From positions 1 to 64,000 of the forward strand of contig NZ_JALNMJ010000018.1 of the NCBI RefSeq assembly GCF_023156505.1: a stretch of DNA of 64,000 nt, read 5' to 3'. Below the pieces are notes generated by a model. That model searched no databases. It was given only the letters and a program-made list of their open reading frames with translations, and was not told where the DNA came from. Source of the stretch: Roseibium sediminicola (GTDB lineage: Bacteria > Pseudomonadota > Alphaproteobacteria > Rhizobiales > Stappiaceae). The translations under genes were made by a program, and so were the position numbers. This document shows, piece after piece, positions 15,975 to 25,497 of this stretch (position 1 is its first letter; each line of letters begins with the position of its first letter).

Positions 15975-17132
15975 TCAGTAAGCCGTGTGGTTGTCGCGCT
16001 CGATGCTTTCCTCGTCCACCTTGCCCCACAGGACTTTGTAGACCCAGGCGGTATAGACCAGCACGATCGGCAGGAAAATGAGGGTCGCAACCAGCATGTT
16101 GAACAGGGTTCGGTGGCTGGAGGATGCGTCCCAGACCGTCAGGCTCGCCTCCGGCTGGATCGAGGATGGCAGAATGAACGGGAACATCGACACACCAACG
16201 GTGGAGATAATGCCGAACAACGCCATCTTGGAAAACGGGAAAATCATGATCTCGAGACGGGTCTGCAGCAGCAGCAACGTGCAGAACAACCCCAGGAAAC
16301 CCATGGCCGGTGCCAGCCACAACACGGGATGGACCGTGTAATTGTAAAGCCAGGCGCCGCTTTCGGTGATCGCCTGCTTGGCAAGCGGATTGGCCTGCAT
16401 GTTCGGGTCAATTTCCGAGGTGATGCGGAAGCCTTCGACATAACCGGAGGCGACCAGATAGCCGCCAAGTGCGAACAGCACCAGACCGAGACCGGCTGCC
16501 AGGGTTCCGAAGCGGCGCGCACGCGCGGCAACGTCACCGGTTGCCCGCATCACCAGCCACACGGAGCCGTGCATGACCAGCATGGAAACAGACAGCAGGC
16601 CGCACAGAAGCGAGAATGGCGAGAACAGTCCGAAGAAGGAACCCTCGTAGGTCATGCGCAGATCATTGTCGAGCGAGAACGGGACCCCGAGCATGACGTT
16701 GCCGACTGCAACGCCGAAGACCAGCGCCGGCACGAAGGAGCCGGTGAACAGCGCCCAGTCCCAGGCAGTGCGCCAGGCCGGATCCGGACGCTTGGACCGG
16801 TACTTGAAGGCAACCGGCCGCAGGATCATCGCGGCCAGCACCACGAACATGGCGAGATAGAAACCGGAAAAGCTGATCGCGTAGAGCGGCGGCCAGGCGG
16901 CAAAGATCGCCCCGCCGCCGAGAATGAACCAGACCTGGTTGCCTTCCCAGGTCGGGCCGATCGTGTTGATGACAACACGCCGTTCGATGTCGGTTTCGGC
17001 AACGAACGGCAGCAGCGCGCCGACCCCCATGTCGAAACCGTCCATGACCGCAAAGCCGATCAGCAGCACCCCGAGCAGCAGCCACCAGATCATTTTCAGC
17101 ACCGAGTAGTCGATCAATTCGTAAAGAACCAT
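15975..17132 (-). CDS. cydB: cytochrome bd ubiquinol oxidase subunit II
   Basis: The 385-residue membrane protein matches CydB: LLIGFAVMDGFDMGVG near the start, GPTWEGNQVWFILGGGA, and HRTLFNMLVATLIFLPIVLVYT near the end. With CydA and CydX it forms the high-affinity quinol oxidase that reduces oxygen at low tension in the inner membrane. It starts six bases after the cydA stop, so the pair is one operon. Confidence 0.95.
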   Translation of the reverse strand: MVLYELIDYSVLKMIWWLLLGVLLIGFAVMDGFDMGVGALLPFVAETDIERRVVINTIGPTWEGNQVWFILGGGAIFAAWPPLYAISFSGFYLAMFVVLAAMILRPVAFKYRSKRPDPAWRTAWDWALFTGSFVPALVFGVAVGNVMLGVPFSLDNDLRMTYEGSFFGLFSPFSLLCGLLSVSMLVMHGSVWLVMRATGDVAARARRFGTLAAGLGLVLFALGGYLVASGYVEGFRITSEIDPNMQANPLAKQAITESGAWLYNYTVHPVLWLAPAMGFLGLFCTLLLLQTRLEIMIFPFSKMALFGIISTVGVSMFPFILPSSIQPEASLTVWDASSSHRTLFNMLVATLIFLPIVLVYTAWVYKVLWGKVDEESIERDNHTAY

Positions 17133-17138
17133 GTCAGA

Positions 17139-18746
17139 TCACTCCGCGGGAACTGAGGCTGCAGTTGGAATGACCGGCTTTACAGGCGCGGCGGGCGGTG
17201 TCCGTGCCGCCTCGCCGTCCTCCGGGCCGATCTTGATATATTTGATCATCAGGGTGATCTCGATCACCAGAAGAGTACTGTAGAGCGCGATGAAACCGGC
17301 AAGCGTCAGCAAAACCTCGGTGACGGACAAGTTGGAAACAGCCGCGTGCGTCGGCAGCATGCTCTCGATGATCCAGGGCTGACGGCCGTATTCGGCGACG
17401 AACCAGCCCATTTCACAGGCAATCCACGGAAGGGGAATGGCCCAGACCGCCACATGCAGCAGCCAGCGGCGCTTCTCGCGCAAGGCATCCAGCTGGCCCG
17501 AGGAGGAGTAGAAGAAGAACAGCCCGGTCATCAGGATGAAGAAAAAGCCGCAGGCGACCATGATCCGGAAGGCGTAGAACATGGGCATGACTTCCGGAAC
17601 GGTCGACCAGGCCGCCGCGTCCACCTGCTCGGTGGTCGCCTCCATCGGATTGTCCGTGAACGGCAACAGCAGATAGGCATAGCCGAGCGAATTCTCGTTC
17701 TGCAGGAAGGTCTCGCGCACCTCCGCGCTGGCATTGGCCGGGTCCTTTCGGATCGTCTGCAAGGCGTCCCAGGCAATCGCGCCCTGGCGGATCCGGTCCT
17801 TTGTGCGTTCCACCAGATCCTTGATGCCAGGAATGACCGTGTCGAGCGAGCGGGTCGCGATCAGCCCCATCACATAGGGCACTTCGATCGCAAACACGTT
17901 CTCGCGCTTTTCCATATCCGCCCAGGCGACCACGTTGAAGGAGGCAGGCGCCGGCTCGGTGTCCCACATCGCCTCGATCGTCGCCAGCTTCATCTTCTGG
18001 TTCAAGTTGGCTTCGTAGCCGCTTTCATCGCCGAGAACGACAACAGAGAGCGCCGAGGCAAAGCCGAAGGCGGAGGCAATCGCCATGGAGCGCTTGGCAA
18101 TCGCGATGTGCCGTCCTTTCAGCATGTACCAGGCCGAAATGCCGAGCATGAACATTGCCGCGGTCACATATCCAGCCGACACCGTGTGCACGAACTTGGC
18201 CTGAGCCACCGGGTTGAACAACACATCGAAGAAACTTGTCACTTCCATGCGCATGGTGTCGGGATTGAAGGCGGCGCCGACCGGGTGCTGCATCCAGCCA
18301 TTGGCGATCAGGATCCAGAGTGCCGAGAAATTGGTGCCGAGCGCGACCGCCCAGGTGGCCGCCAGGTGCTGGCGCTTGGAAAGCTTGTCCCAACCGAAAA
18401 AGAACAGGCCGACAAAGGTTGCTTCCAGGAAAAAGGCCATCAGCCCTTCAATGGCCAGCGGCGCGCCGAAGACATCGCCGACATACTGGCTGAAATAGGC
18501 CCAGTTCATGCCGAACTGGAACTCCATGGTCAGACCCGTCGCAACCCCCAGCACGAAGTTGATCCCGAACAGCGTGCCCCAGAACTTGACCATGCGTTTC
18601 CAGACCTCGCGGCCGGTCATCACATAGACCGTTTCCATCGTGGCCAGCAGGATCGACAGCCCGATGGTCAAGGGCACAAACAAGAAGTGGTAGAGCGCTG
18701 TCATGGCGAATTGCAGCCGGGACAGGTCAACGACGTTGAGTTCCAT
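17139..18746 (-). CDS. cydA: cytochrome bd ubiquinol oxidase subunit I
   Basis: The 535-residue protein carries the CydA hallmarks: LSRLQFAMTALYHFLFVPL with the haem ligand His, WVALG-like second-helix sequences, and GRQPW in EYGRQPWIIESMLPT. It binds haems b558, b595 and d and oxidises ubiquinol. The periplasmic Q-loop appears to be the short type. The ATG at 18746 starts the conserved MELNVVDLSRLQ; an upstream in-frame ATG (18764) would add six residues. It is separated from cydC by 278 bases and may have its own promoter. Confidence 0.95.
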   Translation of the reverse strand: MELNVVDLSRLQFAMTALYHFLFVPLTIGLSILLATMETVYVMTGREVWKRMVKFWGTLFGINFVLGVATGLTMEFQFGMNWAYFSQYVGDVFGAPLAIEGLMAFFLEATFVGLFFFGWDKLSKRQHLAATWAVALGTNFSALWILIANGWMQHPVGAAFNPDTMRMEVTSFFDVLFNPVAQAKFVHTVSAGYVTAAMFMLGISAWYMLKGRHIAIAKRSMAIASAFGFASALSVVVLGDESGYEANLNQKMKLATIEAMWDTEPAPASFNVVAWADMEKRENVFAIEVPYVMGLIATRSLDTVIPGIKDLVERTKDRIRQGAIAWDALQTIRKDPANASAEVRETFLQNENSLGYAYLLLPFTDNPMEATTEQVDAAAWSTVPEVMPMFYAFRIMVACGFFFILMTGLFFFYSSSGQLDALREKRRWLLHVAVWAIPLPWIACEMGWFVAEYGRQPWIIESMLPTHAAVSNLSVTEVLLTLAGFIALYSTLLVIEITLMIKYIKIGPEDGEAARTPPAAPVKPVIPTAASVPAE

Positions 18747-19024
18747 CGTATTCCCCCTTTTCAAACCCGATCGGGCTTGAGCAAAAACCTGATCGAAAAC
18801 TCAATTGTCCTGCCGGTCCGGCAAGCGGCGCCCTTCCGTCCTGAAAGCTTGTCTGCTTGCCAATCCCGTCAATAAACCAGCTTGGAATATGAGTCTTCGT
18901 ATGACCGGATGGTGGCCCAGGGTTAGAGCGAGGTCAATGCGACACTTCGGATGGAACAACCTGAAAGCGAGAAAAAACGGACGCGAACTCTTTGCAAAAT
19001 GAACCACCTAGACAGCGATGAGGG

Positions 19025-20692
19025 TCAGATCGACGGGTTTTCCGTCAGGTGCAGACACCGGTCCGCATGGGCCGCTTCGCGTTGTTTATGGGTGATCATC
19101 AGCACTGACGCCTCGCCCCTGAAAGCAAAGAACCGTTCCAGCACCGCCGCAGCTGTTTCCGCGTCCAGGCCTTCCGTCATTTCATCCAGAATGAACAGGT
19201 CGGGGCGCGTCAAAAACGCACGCGCAAGCGCCAACCGGCGTTGTTCGCCTCCCGACAGACCCAGGCCGCCTTCCCCCATGACCGTGTCCAGCCCCAGGGG
19301 CGCCGACCTGATCCGGTCGGCAAGCGAGGCTTTTTCAAGGGCTTCCCAAAGCCAGTTTGCATCCGCGTCAGGCCTGGCAATACGCAGGTTTGCGGCGACC
19401 GTGTCGTTGAAGAGATAGGGACGCTGGCCCAGCACCGATACACGGCTGCGCAAGTTGGCGTCCGGAAAGGTTTCAAGATCCTGGCCATTTAGCAGGATAC
19501 GCCCCCTACCCGGCACGATCAGACGCGCCGCCAGCGCCGCGACGGTGCTTTTGCCGCAGCCGCTACGGCCCGTGATCGCAAGCACCTCGCCGTTCGCGAG
19601 CTGGAAACCGAAATGGTTCAGGACGTCACGTGCCGCACCCGGATAACGGAAACCGACGTCCTGAAACGACAGCGCCACCGCAGGGGGGCCGGCGGATGAC
19701 TTGACGTCTGAAACCATCGGCTTGGGCCCCGCCGGCCCGTCTTCGGGCATAAGTTGCCTGGACCGGCCGGCGGCAAGGGCAATCCGTGGCAGACGGTTTA
19801 GCCCCGTCACCAGCAGACCAATCGTTTCCGGCAAGGCCATCGCGACCAGAACCAGAGCGACGGCAAAGGCCGCACTGAAGTGCCCGGCAAGCGCGCTCCA
19901 GACAACAACCGCCAAGCTCGCCGCGAGAAACAGCTGGCCGATCAGACCGGACGCCGCACCGAGTTTGAGGGCACGCCGATCCTCAAGGGTCTCGGCAGCC
20001 TGCAGGCGTTCCTCGGCCGCCAGGACTGTCCGTGCTGCGGCGTCCAGCCCGCCATAGATCGCAAGGTCCCGACGTCCGGCAACCAGATCGGTGGTCCGGA
20101 GCCGCATCGCTTCAAGCGCGGCATCCGCCCGACGCGCCGTTTTCCTGTCGGCACGCGACAGGGAAAACGCGAATACACCGAGCCAGGCACAAATGAACAG
20201 GCTCCCAACCGCAAGCACCGGCAACGTAATGGTTGACCACCAGACCGCCAGCGATAGGGCCAGAACCGCTGCCACGACACCGGGCACGACCAGGCGCAGA
20301 TAGAGCGTATCGAGGGCCGCGATGTCGAGCGTCAGCCTGTTGAGCAGCTTGCCGGATCGGGCGCCGCGCTGACCGTTCGCGGACATCGTGGAAAAGATCC
20401 GGTTGCGCAGGTCCGACAGGAACCGGAATGTCGCATCATGCGTGAGGACACGCTCGCCGTAGCGCCCGCCGGTTCTCGCGATCGCCAGAGCTCGGATGAT
20501 CGCGCTTGGGGCAAAGATGTTCAGAAAGGAGCCGGAAAGGCCTGCGACAGCGGCCGCAGTGATGAACCAGCCGGAAACGCCGAGCAGCAACAGGCCGGCC
20601 GCGGCCGGGATCATCGACACAAGCACACCCAGCAGGAAAAAGCTCTTGTCGTGCCGGTACTGCGCCCGGATGATCTGCCAGACAGCCCTCAT
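19025..20692 (-). CDS. cydC: thiol-reductant ABC exporter subunit CydC
   Basis: This 555-residue ABC half-transporter has six N-terminal membrane helices (about 1-300) and a C-terminal ATPase with GRSGCGKSTVAA (Walker A), LSGGEQRRLALARAF (signature) and LFILDEMTEGLDAE (Walker B; Met replaces the usual Pro). With CydD it exports glutathione/cysteine, or haem in some models, needed to assemble cytochrome bd. Its ATG overlaps the cydD stop by four bases. Confidence 0.92.
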   Translation of the reverse strand: MRAVWQIIRAQYRHDKSFFLLGVLVSMIPAAAGLLLLGVSGWFITAAAVAGLSGSFLNIFAPSAIIRALAIARTGGRYGERVLTHDATFRFLSDLRNRIFSTMSANGQRGARSGKLLNRLTLDIAALDTLYLRLVVPGVVAAVLALSLAVWWSTITLPVLAVGSLFICAWLGVFAFSLSRADRKTARRADAALEAMRLRTTDLVAGRRDLAIYGGLDAAARTVLAAEERLQAAETLEDRRALKLGAASGLIGQLFLAASLAVVVWSALAGHFSAAFAVALVLVAMALPETIGLLVTGLNRLPRIALAAGRSRQLMPEDGPAGPKPMVSDVKSSAGPPAVALSFQDVGFRYPGAARDVLNHFGFQLANGEVLAITGRSGCGKSTVAALAARLIVPGRGRILLNGQDLETFPDANLRSRVSVLGQRPYLFNDTVAANLRIARPDADANWLWEALEKASLADRIRSAPLGLDTVMGEGGLGLSGGEQRRLALARAFLTRPDLFILDEMTEGLDAETAAAVLERFFAFRGEASVLMITHKQREAAHADRCLHLTENPSI

Positions 20693-22491
20693 GAGCGCAC
20701 CCCGGCAAGGGCCGGTTCAAGGGTGTTCAGATCGATAATGCGGCCGGGCAAGGAAAGAACCGCCGGATCATGGGTCGCGATCACCGTTGTCCGGCTCCTT
20801 GAAAGCTTTGCCAGGCCGGCGATCACATCGGCGGCTGTGTCTTCGTCCAAAGCGGCCGTGGGTTCGTCAGCGAGCAGAATTGCGGCGTCGGTCCGCAGCG
20901 CGGCGCGGGCAAGCGCAATCCGTCTGATCTCGCCGACGGACAGGCCGAACCCGTCTTCACCGACGGGCGTTGCCAGCCCGCGCGGCAATCGCGCGACCAG
21001 ATCCGTGGCACCGGCCAGCGCGAGCGCTCTCCAAAGGTCGGCTTCCGTCACGGTCTCGGGACGGGTTGCCCCTTTCAGGAGATTGGCTTTCAGGCTGCCG
21101 TGAAACAGGCGTGGGGCCTGACCCAACCAGCAAATCGTCTGCAGCAAGTCCGGACCGGCCTGCTGCGGCGAAACGCCCCCAATCCTGATCTCCCCTTGCT
21201 CAAGCCGATGGAACCCGAGAAGGCTGTCGATCAGGCTGGTCTTGCCGCTGCTGCTCGCCCCCGTGAGAAGGATCGTCTCGCCAGGCTCGATCAGCAGGTT
21301 GAAATCCTTGAAGACAGTCTGGCCCCCCAGCAAAAGCGTTGCCGCTTTCACCTCAATGGCGGGAAGCCCCGGACACTTTCGGGCCGTCACCGCACTTTCG
21401 TCCCCCTCCCGTGCGGGACTGGAGCCGCCAGGGCGGCATTCCTTAAGGATCCGCGACAGGTTCTCTTGAGCGGCCAGCCCGGCTGCGCGATCATGATAGG
21501 CGGCGGCATACGCCCGGAGCGGGGCAAAAAACTCCGGTGCCAGCAACAGGATGAACAGGCCGGGCGCATATCCGAGCGGTGCCCCCCAGGCACCGATCGA
21601 GAGGTCGCCCAGCAGGGAAAAGCCGACAAAGACGGCGCAAAAGGCAATGCCAAGCGCCGAGAACAGTTCCAGCACCGTCGAGGACAGAAACGCGATCCTC
21701 AGTACCCGCATCGTGCCCAGACGAAACCGTTCGCCAGCGGCTGCAATGTCTTCGCGGGTCCGGTCAAGGGCACCGAACAGTTCCAGGGTCTCCAGGCCCC
21801 TGATCCGGTCCAGCAAAGTACCGCTGAGACGTGTCAGCTCTTCCTGCTGGTCCGCGCTGGCGGCTTTGGCTTTCATGCCGATCAGGGCCATGAACACAGG
21901 GATGAGCGGCCCGCAGACGAGGAGGATCAACGCCGCCAGCCAGCTGAACCAGGCCGTCGCCAGGACGATCGCAAGCGGCACAATTTTCAGCCGCAGCACC
22001 TGGGGAAAGAAGTTTCGGTAATAGGGGCCGAGATGATCGACCTGCTCGGTGACATGGGCTGCAAAGGCCCCTGATGACGGAAAATCGGCTGCCGGTGAAG
22101 CTTGAGCGGCTGCGGTGAGCAGTTGCGCGCGCGCCCGGCTCTGCAACGACTGGGCCGCCTGCCGCGCCATATCCGCTCCCAGCCCTTGCAACACGACACG
22201 AAGGATTGCCAGCAAAACCAAACCAGTCACGCAGACCAGAGCGGGACCAGACACGGAGGCTATGGCAAACGTCTCTTCCGGCACCGCATGCAAGCTCGTC
22301 AACAAAACCCCAAGCGCGAAGGCGATCAGACCGGCTTGCGGGATCCACAGCAAATCGGACGCCGCCGCAAGCCAACCGGCGCGCCGCAGACACTGACGTT
22401 CTTTTGCAAGAGGCTGGCCAATGTTCACCACGCCCATCGGTTCGTCGATGGGGTCCCGTGACCGGACATGTTCACTTACACGCTTTTGCAT
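20689..22491 (-). CDS. cydD: thiol-reductant ABC exporter subunit CydD
   Basis: The protein has about 600 residues: an N-terminal six-helix membrane domain and an ATPase with GASSSGKTSLIDSLL (Walker A), LSVGEIRRIALARA (signature, Val in place of Gly) and ILLADEPTAALDED (Walker B). It is the CydC partner needed for active cytochrome bd. The start is uncertain: 22491 (MQKRVSEH) is taken because it precedes the family's usual first helix with a moderate leader, but a later Met (MGVVNIGQ) is possible and no strong ribosome-binding site marks either. Confidence 0.9.
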   Translation of the reverse strand: MQKRVSEHVRSRDPIDEPMGVVNIGQPLAKERQCLRRAGWLAAASDLLWIPQAGLIAFALGVLLTSLHAVPEETFAIASVSGPALVCVTGLVLLAILRVVLQGLGADMARQAAQSLQSRARAQLLTAAAQASPAADFPSSGAFAAHVTEQVDHLGPYYRNFFPQVLRLKIVPLAIVLATAWFSWLAALILLVCGPLIPVFMALIGMKAKAASADQQEELTRLSGTLLDRIRGLETLELFGALDRTREDIAAAGERFRLGTMRVLRIAFLSSTVLELFSALGIAFCAVFVGFSLLGDLSIGAWGAPLGYAPGLFILLLAPEFFAPLRAYAAAYHDRAAGLAAQENLSRILKECRPGGSSPAREGDESAVTARKCPGLPAIEVKAATLLLGGQTVFKDFNLLIEPGETILLTGASSSGKTSLIDSLLGFHRLEQGEIRIGGVSPQQAGPDLLQTICWLGQAPRLFHGSLKANLLKGATRPETVTEADLWRALALAGATDLVARLPRGLATPVGEDGFGLSVGEIRRIALARAALRTDAAILLADEPTAALDEDTAADVIAGLAKLSRSRTTVIATHDPAVLSLPGRIIDLNTLEPALAGVRS

Positions 22492-22705
22492 CGCTGTGTG
22501 ATGTCGCGCTCCCCTCGCGAATTCAAGCGGCGTATTGCCACGTTTGCGGCATTTGTCGTCAGGCGGCCAGCTTCCAACGAAAGCGCGCATATTTCCAGCT
22601 GAAGGAAAATCCATGTTTGGAAAACTCTCCTGACAGAAGGCTGTCAGGATGGCTGTGGCATGTAGGTGCCAGGGAATTCCCCCTTTCAAAAACATGGAGA
22701 TAACA

Positions 22706-23023
22706 ATGTCAGCCCCGTGCCTCGAACTGGTCATTTTCAAGGTCAAGGACGCAGAGAAAGCCCGGATTGCCCGACGTACCGCCCAGGACACGGTCAAAAC
22801 TTATGAGGGGTTCCTGTCCTGGACAGCCTATGAATCGGACGAAGATACCAATCTCTTTGCCGATGTCGTTCTGTGGAAGGACCTGAAGACGGCGAAGGCA
22901 GCCGCGGAGAAAGTGATGAAGGATCCTGGCTTTGCAGCTGTCATGGCCGAAATCGACGGGCTGGTGACCATGTCTCACTATCATGCCGACCGCATGGTGA
23001 CGGCGGACGCTGCGGCCGCCTGA
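22706..23023 (+). CDS. small ABM-like dimeric alpha/beta-barrel protein
   Basis: This 105-residue soluble protein has the antibiotic-biosynthesis-monooxygenase (ABM) layout: a first strand CLELVIFKVKD, helix, YEGFLSWTAYESD strand, LFADVVLWKD strand, and a helix AKAAAEKVMKDPGFAAVMAEI with a closing strand. Related proteins act as haem-degrading or quinone-forming oxygenases or as simple binding folds; no specific activity can be given. GGAG lies ahead of the ATG at 22706. It is divergent from cydD, which hints at a link with respiration, but that is only position. Confidence 0.7.
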   Translation: MSAPCLELVIFKVKDAEKARIARRTAQDTVKTYEGFLSWTAYESDEDTNLFADVVLWKDLKTAKAAAEKVMKDPGFAAVMAEIDGLVTMSHYHADRMVTADAAAA

Positions 23024-23137
23024 CCCGGAACGGGTTCCGCGGCAATGGCCTGCGGAGCCCCTCTCTTGCCTTTGAAGGCGAAATGACGGCCAATGACCGG
23101 ATCAGGTTTCAATCGTGGCACCTGTCCGGAGACTGTC

Positions 23138-23464
23138 ATGAGCGAAAGAAGAACCGGCTTCGGCTACGTTATTGCGGCCCGCATGCTCGCAACCTTCATT
23201 GCGGCAATCGGGATCACGATGGCAATGTTTTTGATCCTGATGGGCGCCTACGGTCAGGCGGTTCTCGGCCTGTTGATTTTCCTGTTCGGCGCAGCCTGCG
23301 GTTATTTGCTGGTCAGGGACTTTGCAGACGGCAAGGTTCTCCTACCGCACGGCTATCTCGAAAGATCCCGGCACGAAGCAGCCTTCTGGATCTTCTTCTG
23401 CGTTTATTGCCTTTTGCTCCCCCTGCTGCTGGCCGGCACAGCCGGCTATCTGATGGGGTTCTAA
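23138..23464 (+). CDS. small multi-span membrane protein of unknown function
   Basis: The 108-residue protein has four hydrophobic stretches: AARMLATFIAAIGITMAMFLIL, AVLGLLIFLFGAACGYLLV split by a short turn, and FWIFFCVYCLLLPLLLAGTAG. No family was recognised. The start at 23138 (MSERRTG) is preferred over an upstream in-frame codon because the leader has no membrane or coding character. It lies 114 bases after the ABM-like gene and may be co-transcribed. Confidence 0.6.
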   Translation: MSERRTGFGYVIAARMLATFIAAIGITMAMFLILMGAYGQAVLGLLIFLFGAACGYLLVRDFADGKVLLPHGYLERSRHEAAFWIFFCVYCLLLPLLLAGTAGYLMGF

Positions 23465-23598
23465 CTCCCAGAGCTCTTCTTCGGGCTGTCCAAAACGCCT
23501 CTTTCGAGACTCGCGATAACGGCCTGGATCACGGCGTCGGCGCGGTCCGGCGTGCATTTTGCCCAAAGGCGCGCAATGACATAGGGATCCCGGAACAT
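23461..23598 (-). CDS. possible 45-codon ORF between mmsA and the membrane protein
   Basis: On the minus strand the ATG at 23598 opens a 45-codon frame with plausible amino-acid use, including RLWAKCTPDRADAVIQAV, ending in a TAG that overlaps the stop of the opposite gene. It starts 25 bases past the mmsA terminator hairpin. No ribosome-binding site or homology is recognised; it could be a remnant or non-coding. Confidence 0.25.
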   Translation of the reverse strand: MFRDPYVIARLWAKCTPDRADAVIQAVIASLERGVLDSPKKSSGS

Positions 23599-23622
23599 CT
23601 GCGTGGCCTTCCAGACAAAAAA

Positions 23623-23650
23623 GGCGCTCCCAACCAAATTCGGGAGCGCC
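23623..23650 (-). terminator. intrinsic terminator of mmsA
   Basis: GGCGCTCCC and GGGAGCGCC form a perfect 9-bp stem with a 10-base loop, followed on the minus strand by six T residues, 22 bases after the mmsA stop. Confidence 0.85.
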
Positions 23651-23671
23651 TTTAGGGTCAGCCTGGGAGGC

Positions 23672-25171
23672 TTATTTCATCGTCGGAATGACGAACTCGG
23701 CGCCGTCCTTCAGGCCGGACGGCCAGCGCGATGTGACGGTCTTGGTGCGGGTATAGAACTTGAACCCGTCCGGACCATGCTGGTTGAGATCGCCGAAGCC
23801 GGATTTCTTCCAACCACCGAAGGTGTGATAGGCGAGCGGCACCGGGATCGGCACGTTGATGCCGACCATGCCGATGTTGATGCGGGACGCGAAATCACGG
23901 GCGGTGTCGCCGTCACGGGTGAAGATCGCCGTGCCGTTGCCGTATTCGTGGCTGAGCGGCAGGTCGAGAGCTTCCTCGTAATTCTCGGCACGGACAACGG
24001 AGAGCACCGGACCGAAGATTTCGGTCTTGTAGATTTCCATTTCCTTGGTGACGTTGTCGAACAGGCAGCCGCCCATGAAGAAGCCGTTTTCATAGCCCTG
24101 CATGGAGAAGTTTCGGCCGTCGACGACCAGCTTTGCTCCTTCCTTGATACCCTGATCGACCAGACCCTTGACGCGGGCCAGGGCTTCCTTGGTGACGAGC
24201 GGGCCGAAATCGACATCGTTGCCTGCGGTGTACGGACCGATCTTCAGGGCTTCGACCTTCGGCGCCAGCTTCGCGATCAGTGCGTCTGCGGTGCTTTCGC
24301 CAACCGGGACAGCGACGGAAACAGCCATGCAACGTTCGCCGGCTGCACCATAACCGGCACCGATCAGGGCATCAGCAGCCTGATCCATGTCGGCATCCGG
24401 CATGATGATCATGTGGTTCTTGGCGCCGCCGAAGCACTGGGCGCGCTTGCCCGAAGCGGTCGCCCGGGAATAGACATACTGTGCGATCGGGGTGGAACCA
24501 ACAAAGCCGACCGCCTGGATGGTTTCGTCGTCCAGGATCGCATCGACCGCGCTCTTGTCGCCGTTGACGACGTTCAGAACGCCCGCCGGCAGACCGGCTT
24601 CAATCATCAGCTCGGCCAGCATGATCGGCACGGACGGATCGCGCTCGGACGGCTTCAGGATGAAGGCGTTGCCGCAGGTGATGGCCGGGCAGAATTTCCA
24701 CATCGGGATCATGGCCGGGAAATTGAAGGGCGTGATGCCGGCAACGACACCCAGCGGCTGGCGCATAGAATACATGTCGATGCCCGGGCCGGCGCCTTCG
24801 GTGAATTCACCTTTGAGCAGGTGCGGCGCACCGATGCAGAACTCGGCGACTTCCAGGCCGCGGATGACGTCGCCCTTGGCGTCCGGGAAGGTCTTGCCGT
24901 GTTCGCGGGAGAGCGCCTCAGCGAGCTTGTCCATGTCGCGGTTGAGCAGATCGACGAATTTCATCATCACGCGAGCGCGGCGCTGCGGGTTGGTGGCGGC
25001 CCAGGCCGGCTGCGCGGCGGCTGCGTTGGCGATGGCCGCGTCCATTTCAGCCTGGCTGGCCAGAGCGACCTGCGCCTGCACTTCGCCGGTGGCCGGATTG
25101 AACACATCCGCATAACGGCCGGACGTGCCTTCGACACGCTTGCCGCCAATGAAATGACCGATCTTTTCCAT
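23672..25171 (-). CDS. mmsA: CoA-acylating methylmalonate-semialdehyde dehydrogenase
   Basis: The 499-residue aldehyde-dehydrogenase-fold enzyme oxidises methylmalonate or malonate semialdehyde with NAD and CoA to propionyl- or acetyl-CoA, in valine, beta-alanine and inositol catabolism. MmsA features are clear: IGGKRVEGTSGR start, GVVAGITPFNFPAMIPMWK, the catalytic Cys in GAAGERCMA, and GIxVPIPVP-type INVPIPVPLAYHTFGGWK. GGGAG precedes the ATG at 25171. It is monocistronic with a strong terminator and divergent from a LysR-type regulator that may control it. Confidence 0.93.
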   Translation of the reverse strand: MEKIGHFIGGKRVEGTSGRYADVFNPATGEVQAQVALASQAEMDAAIANAAAAQPAWAATNPQRRARVMMKFVDLLNRDMDKLAEALSREHGKTFPDAKGDVIRGLEVAEFCIGAPHLLKGEFTEGAGPGIDMYSMRQPLGVVAGITPFNFPAMIPMWKFCPAITCGNAFILKPSERDPSVPIMLAELMIEAGLPAGVLNVVNGDKSAVDAILDDETIQAVGFVGSTPIAQYVYSRATASGKRAQCFGGAKNHMIIMPDADMDQAADALIGAGYGAAGERCMAVSVAVPVGESTADALIAKLAPKVEALKIGPYTAGNDVDFGPLVTKEALARVKGLVDQGIKEGAKLVVDGRNFSMQGYENGFFMGGCLFDNVTKEMEIYKTEIFGPVLSVVRAENYEEALDLPLSHEYGNGTAIFTRDGDTARDFASRINIGMVGINVPIPVPLAYHTFGGWKKSGFGDLNQHGPDGFKFYTRTKTVTSRWPSGLKDGAEFVIPTMK

Positions 25172-25360
25172 GTCGCGTTTCTCCCAAATGTCTGACGCGC
25201 CGGCGCAGAATTTCTCACCGGGTCTGAGGACTGTTTTGACTTTATTTTTTGTTATAAACAAGATCCGTTTTTCCGGATCTATTGTGCGTTTTTTATAGTT
25301 ATGGCAAATTCTCGAAGCAGTTCCGCCTCGCTGTCGAAACGATAGAACCAAAGACCTCTC

Positions 25361-25475
25361 CTTGTCATCCCGGCCGCAGTGAAGCGGAGTGCCGGGACCC
25401 AGTACGCCGTAGCCTTCGACGATAGCAACTGGCGTTTCGGGATACTGGGTCCCCGCCTTCGCGGGGATGACAAGG
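25361..25475. repeat. REP-like imperfect palindrome of about 115 bp
   Basis: CTTGTCATCCC at the left and GGGGATGACAAGG at the right are complementary, and GGGACCCAGTA pairs with TACTGGGTCCC further inside, so the whole segment can fold into one long branched hairpin. Dispersed palindromes of this kind (CTTGTCATCCC... GGATGACAAG) are common intergenic repeats in alphaproteobacteria. The rest of the 326-base gap between mmsA and the LysR gene (25172-25497) is AT-rich and should hold the divergent promoters. Confidence 0.75.
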
Positions 25476-25497
25476 AAAGGTTTGGGAATGTGGCACG

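Noticed and set aside
17346..18875. 509-codon plus-strand frame antisense to cydA
   Set aside because: cydA on the other strand is unmistakable; this is a high-GC shadow frame.
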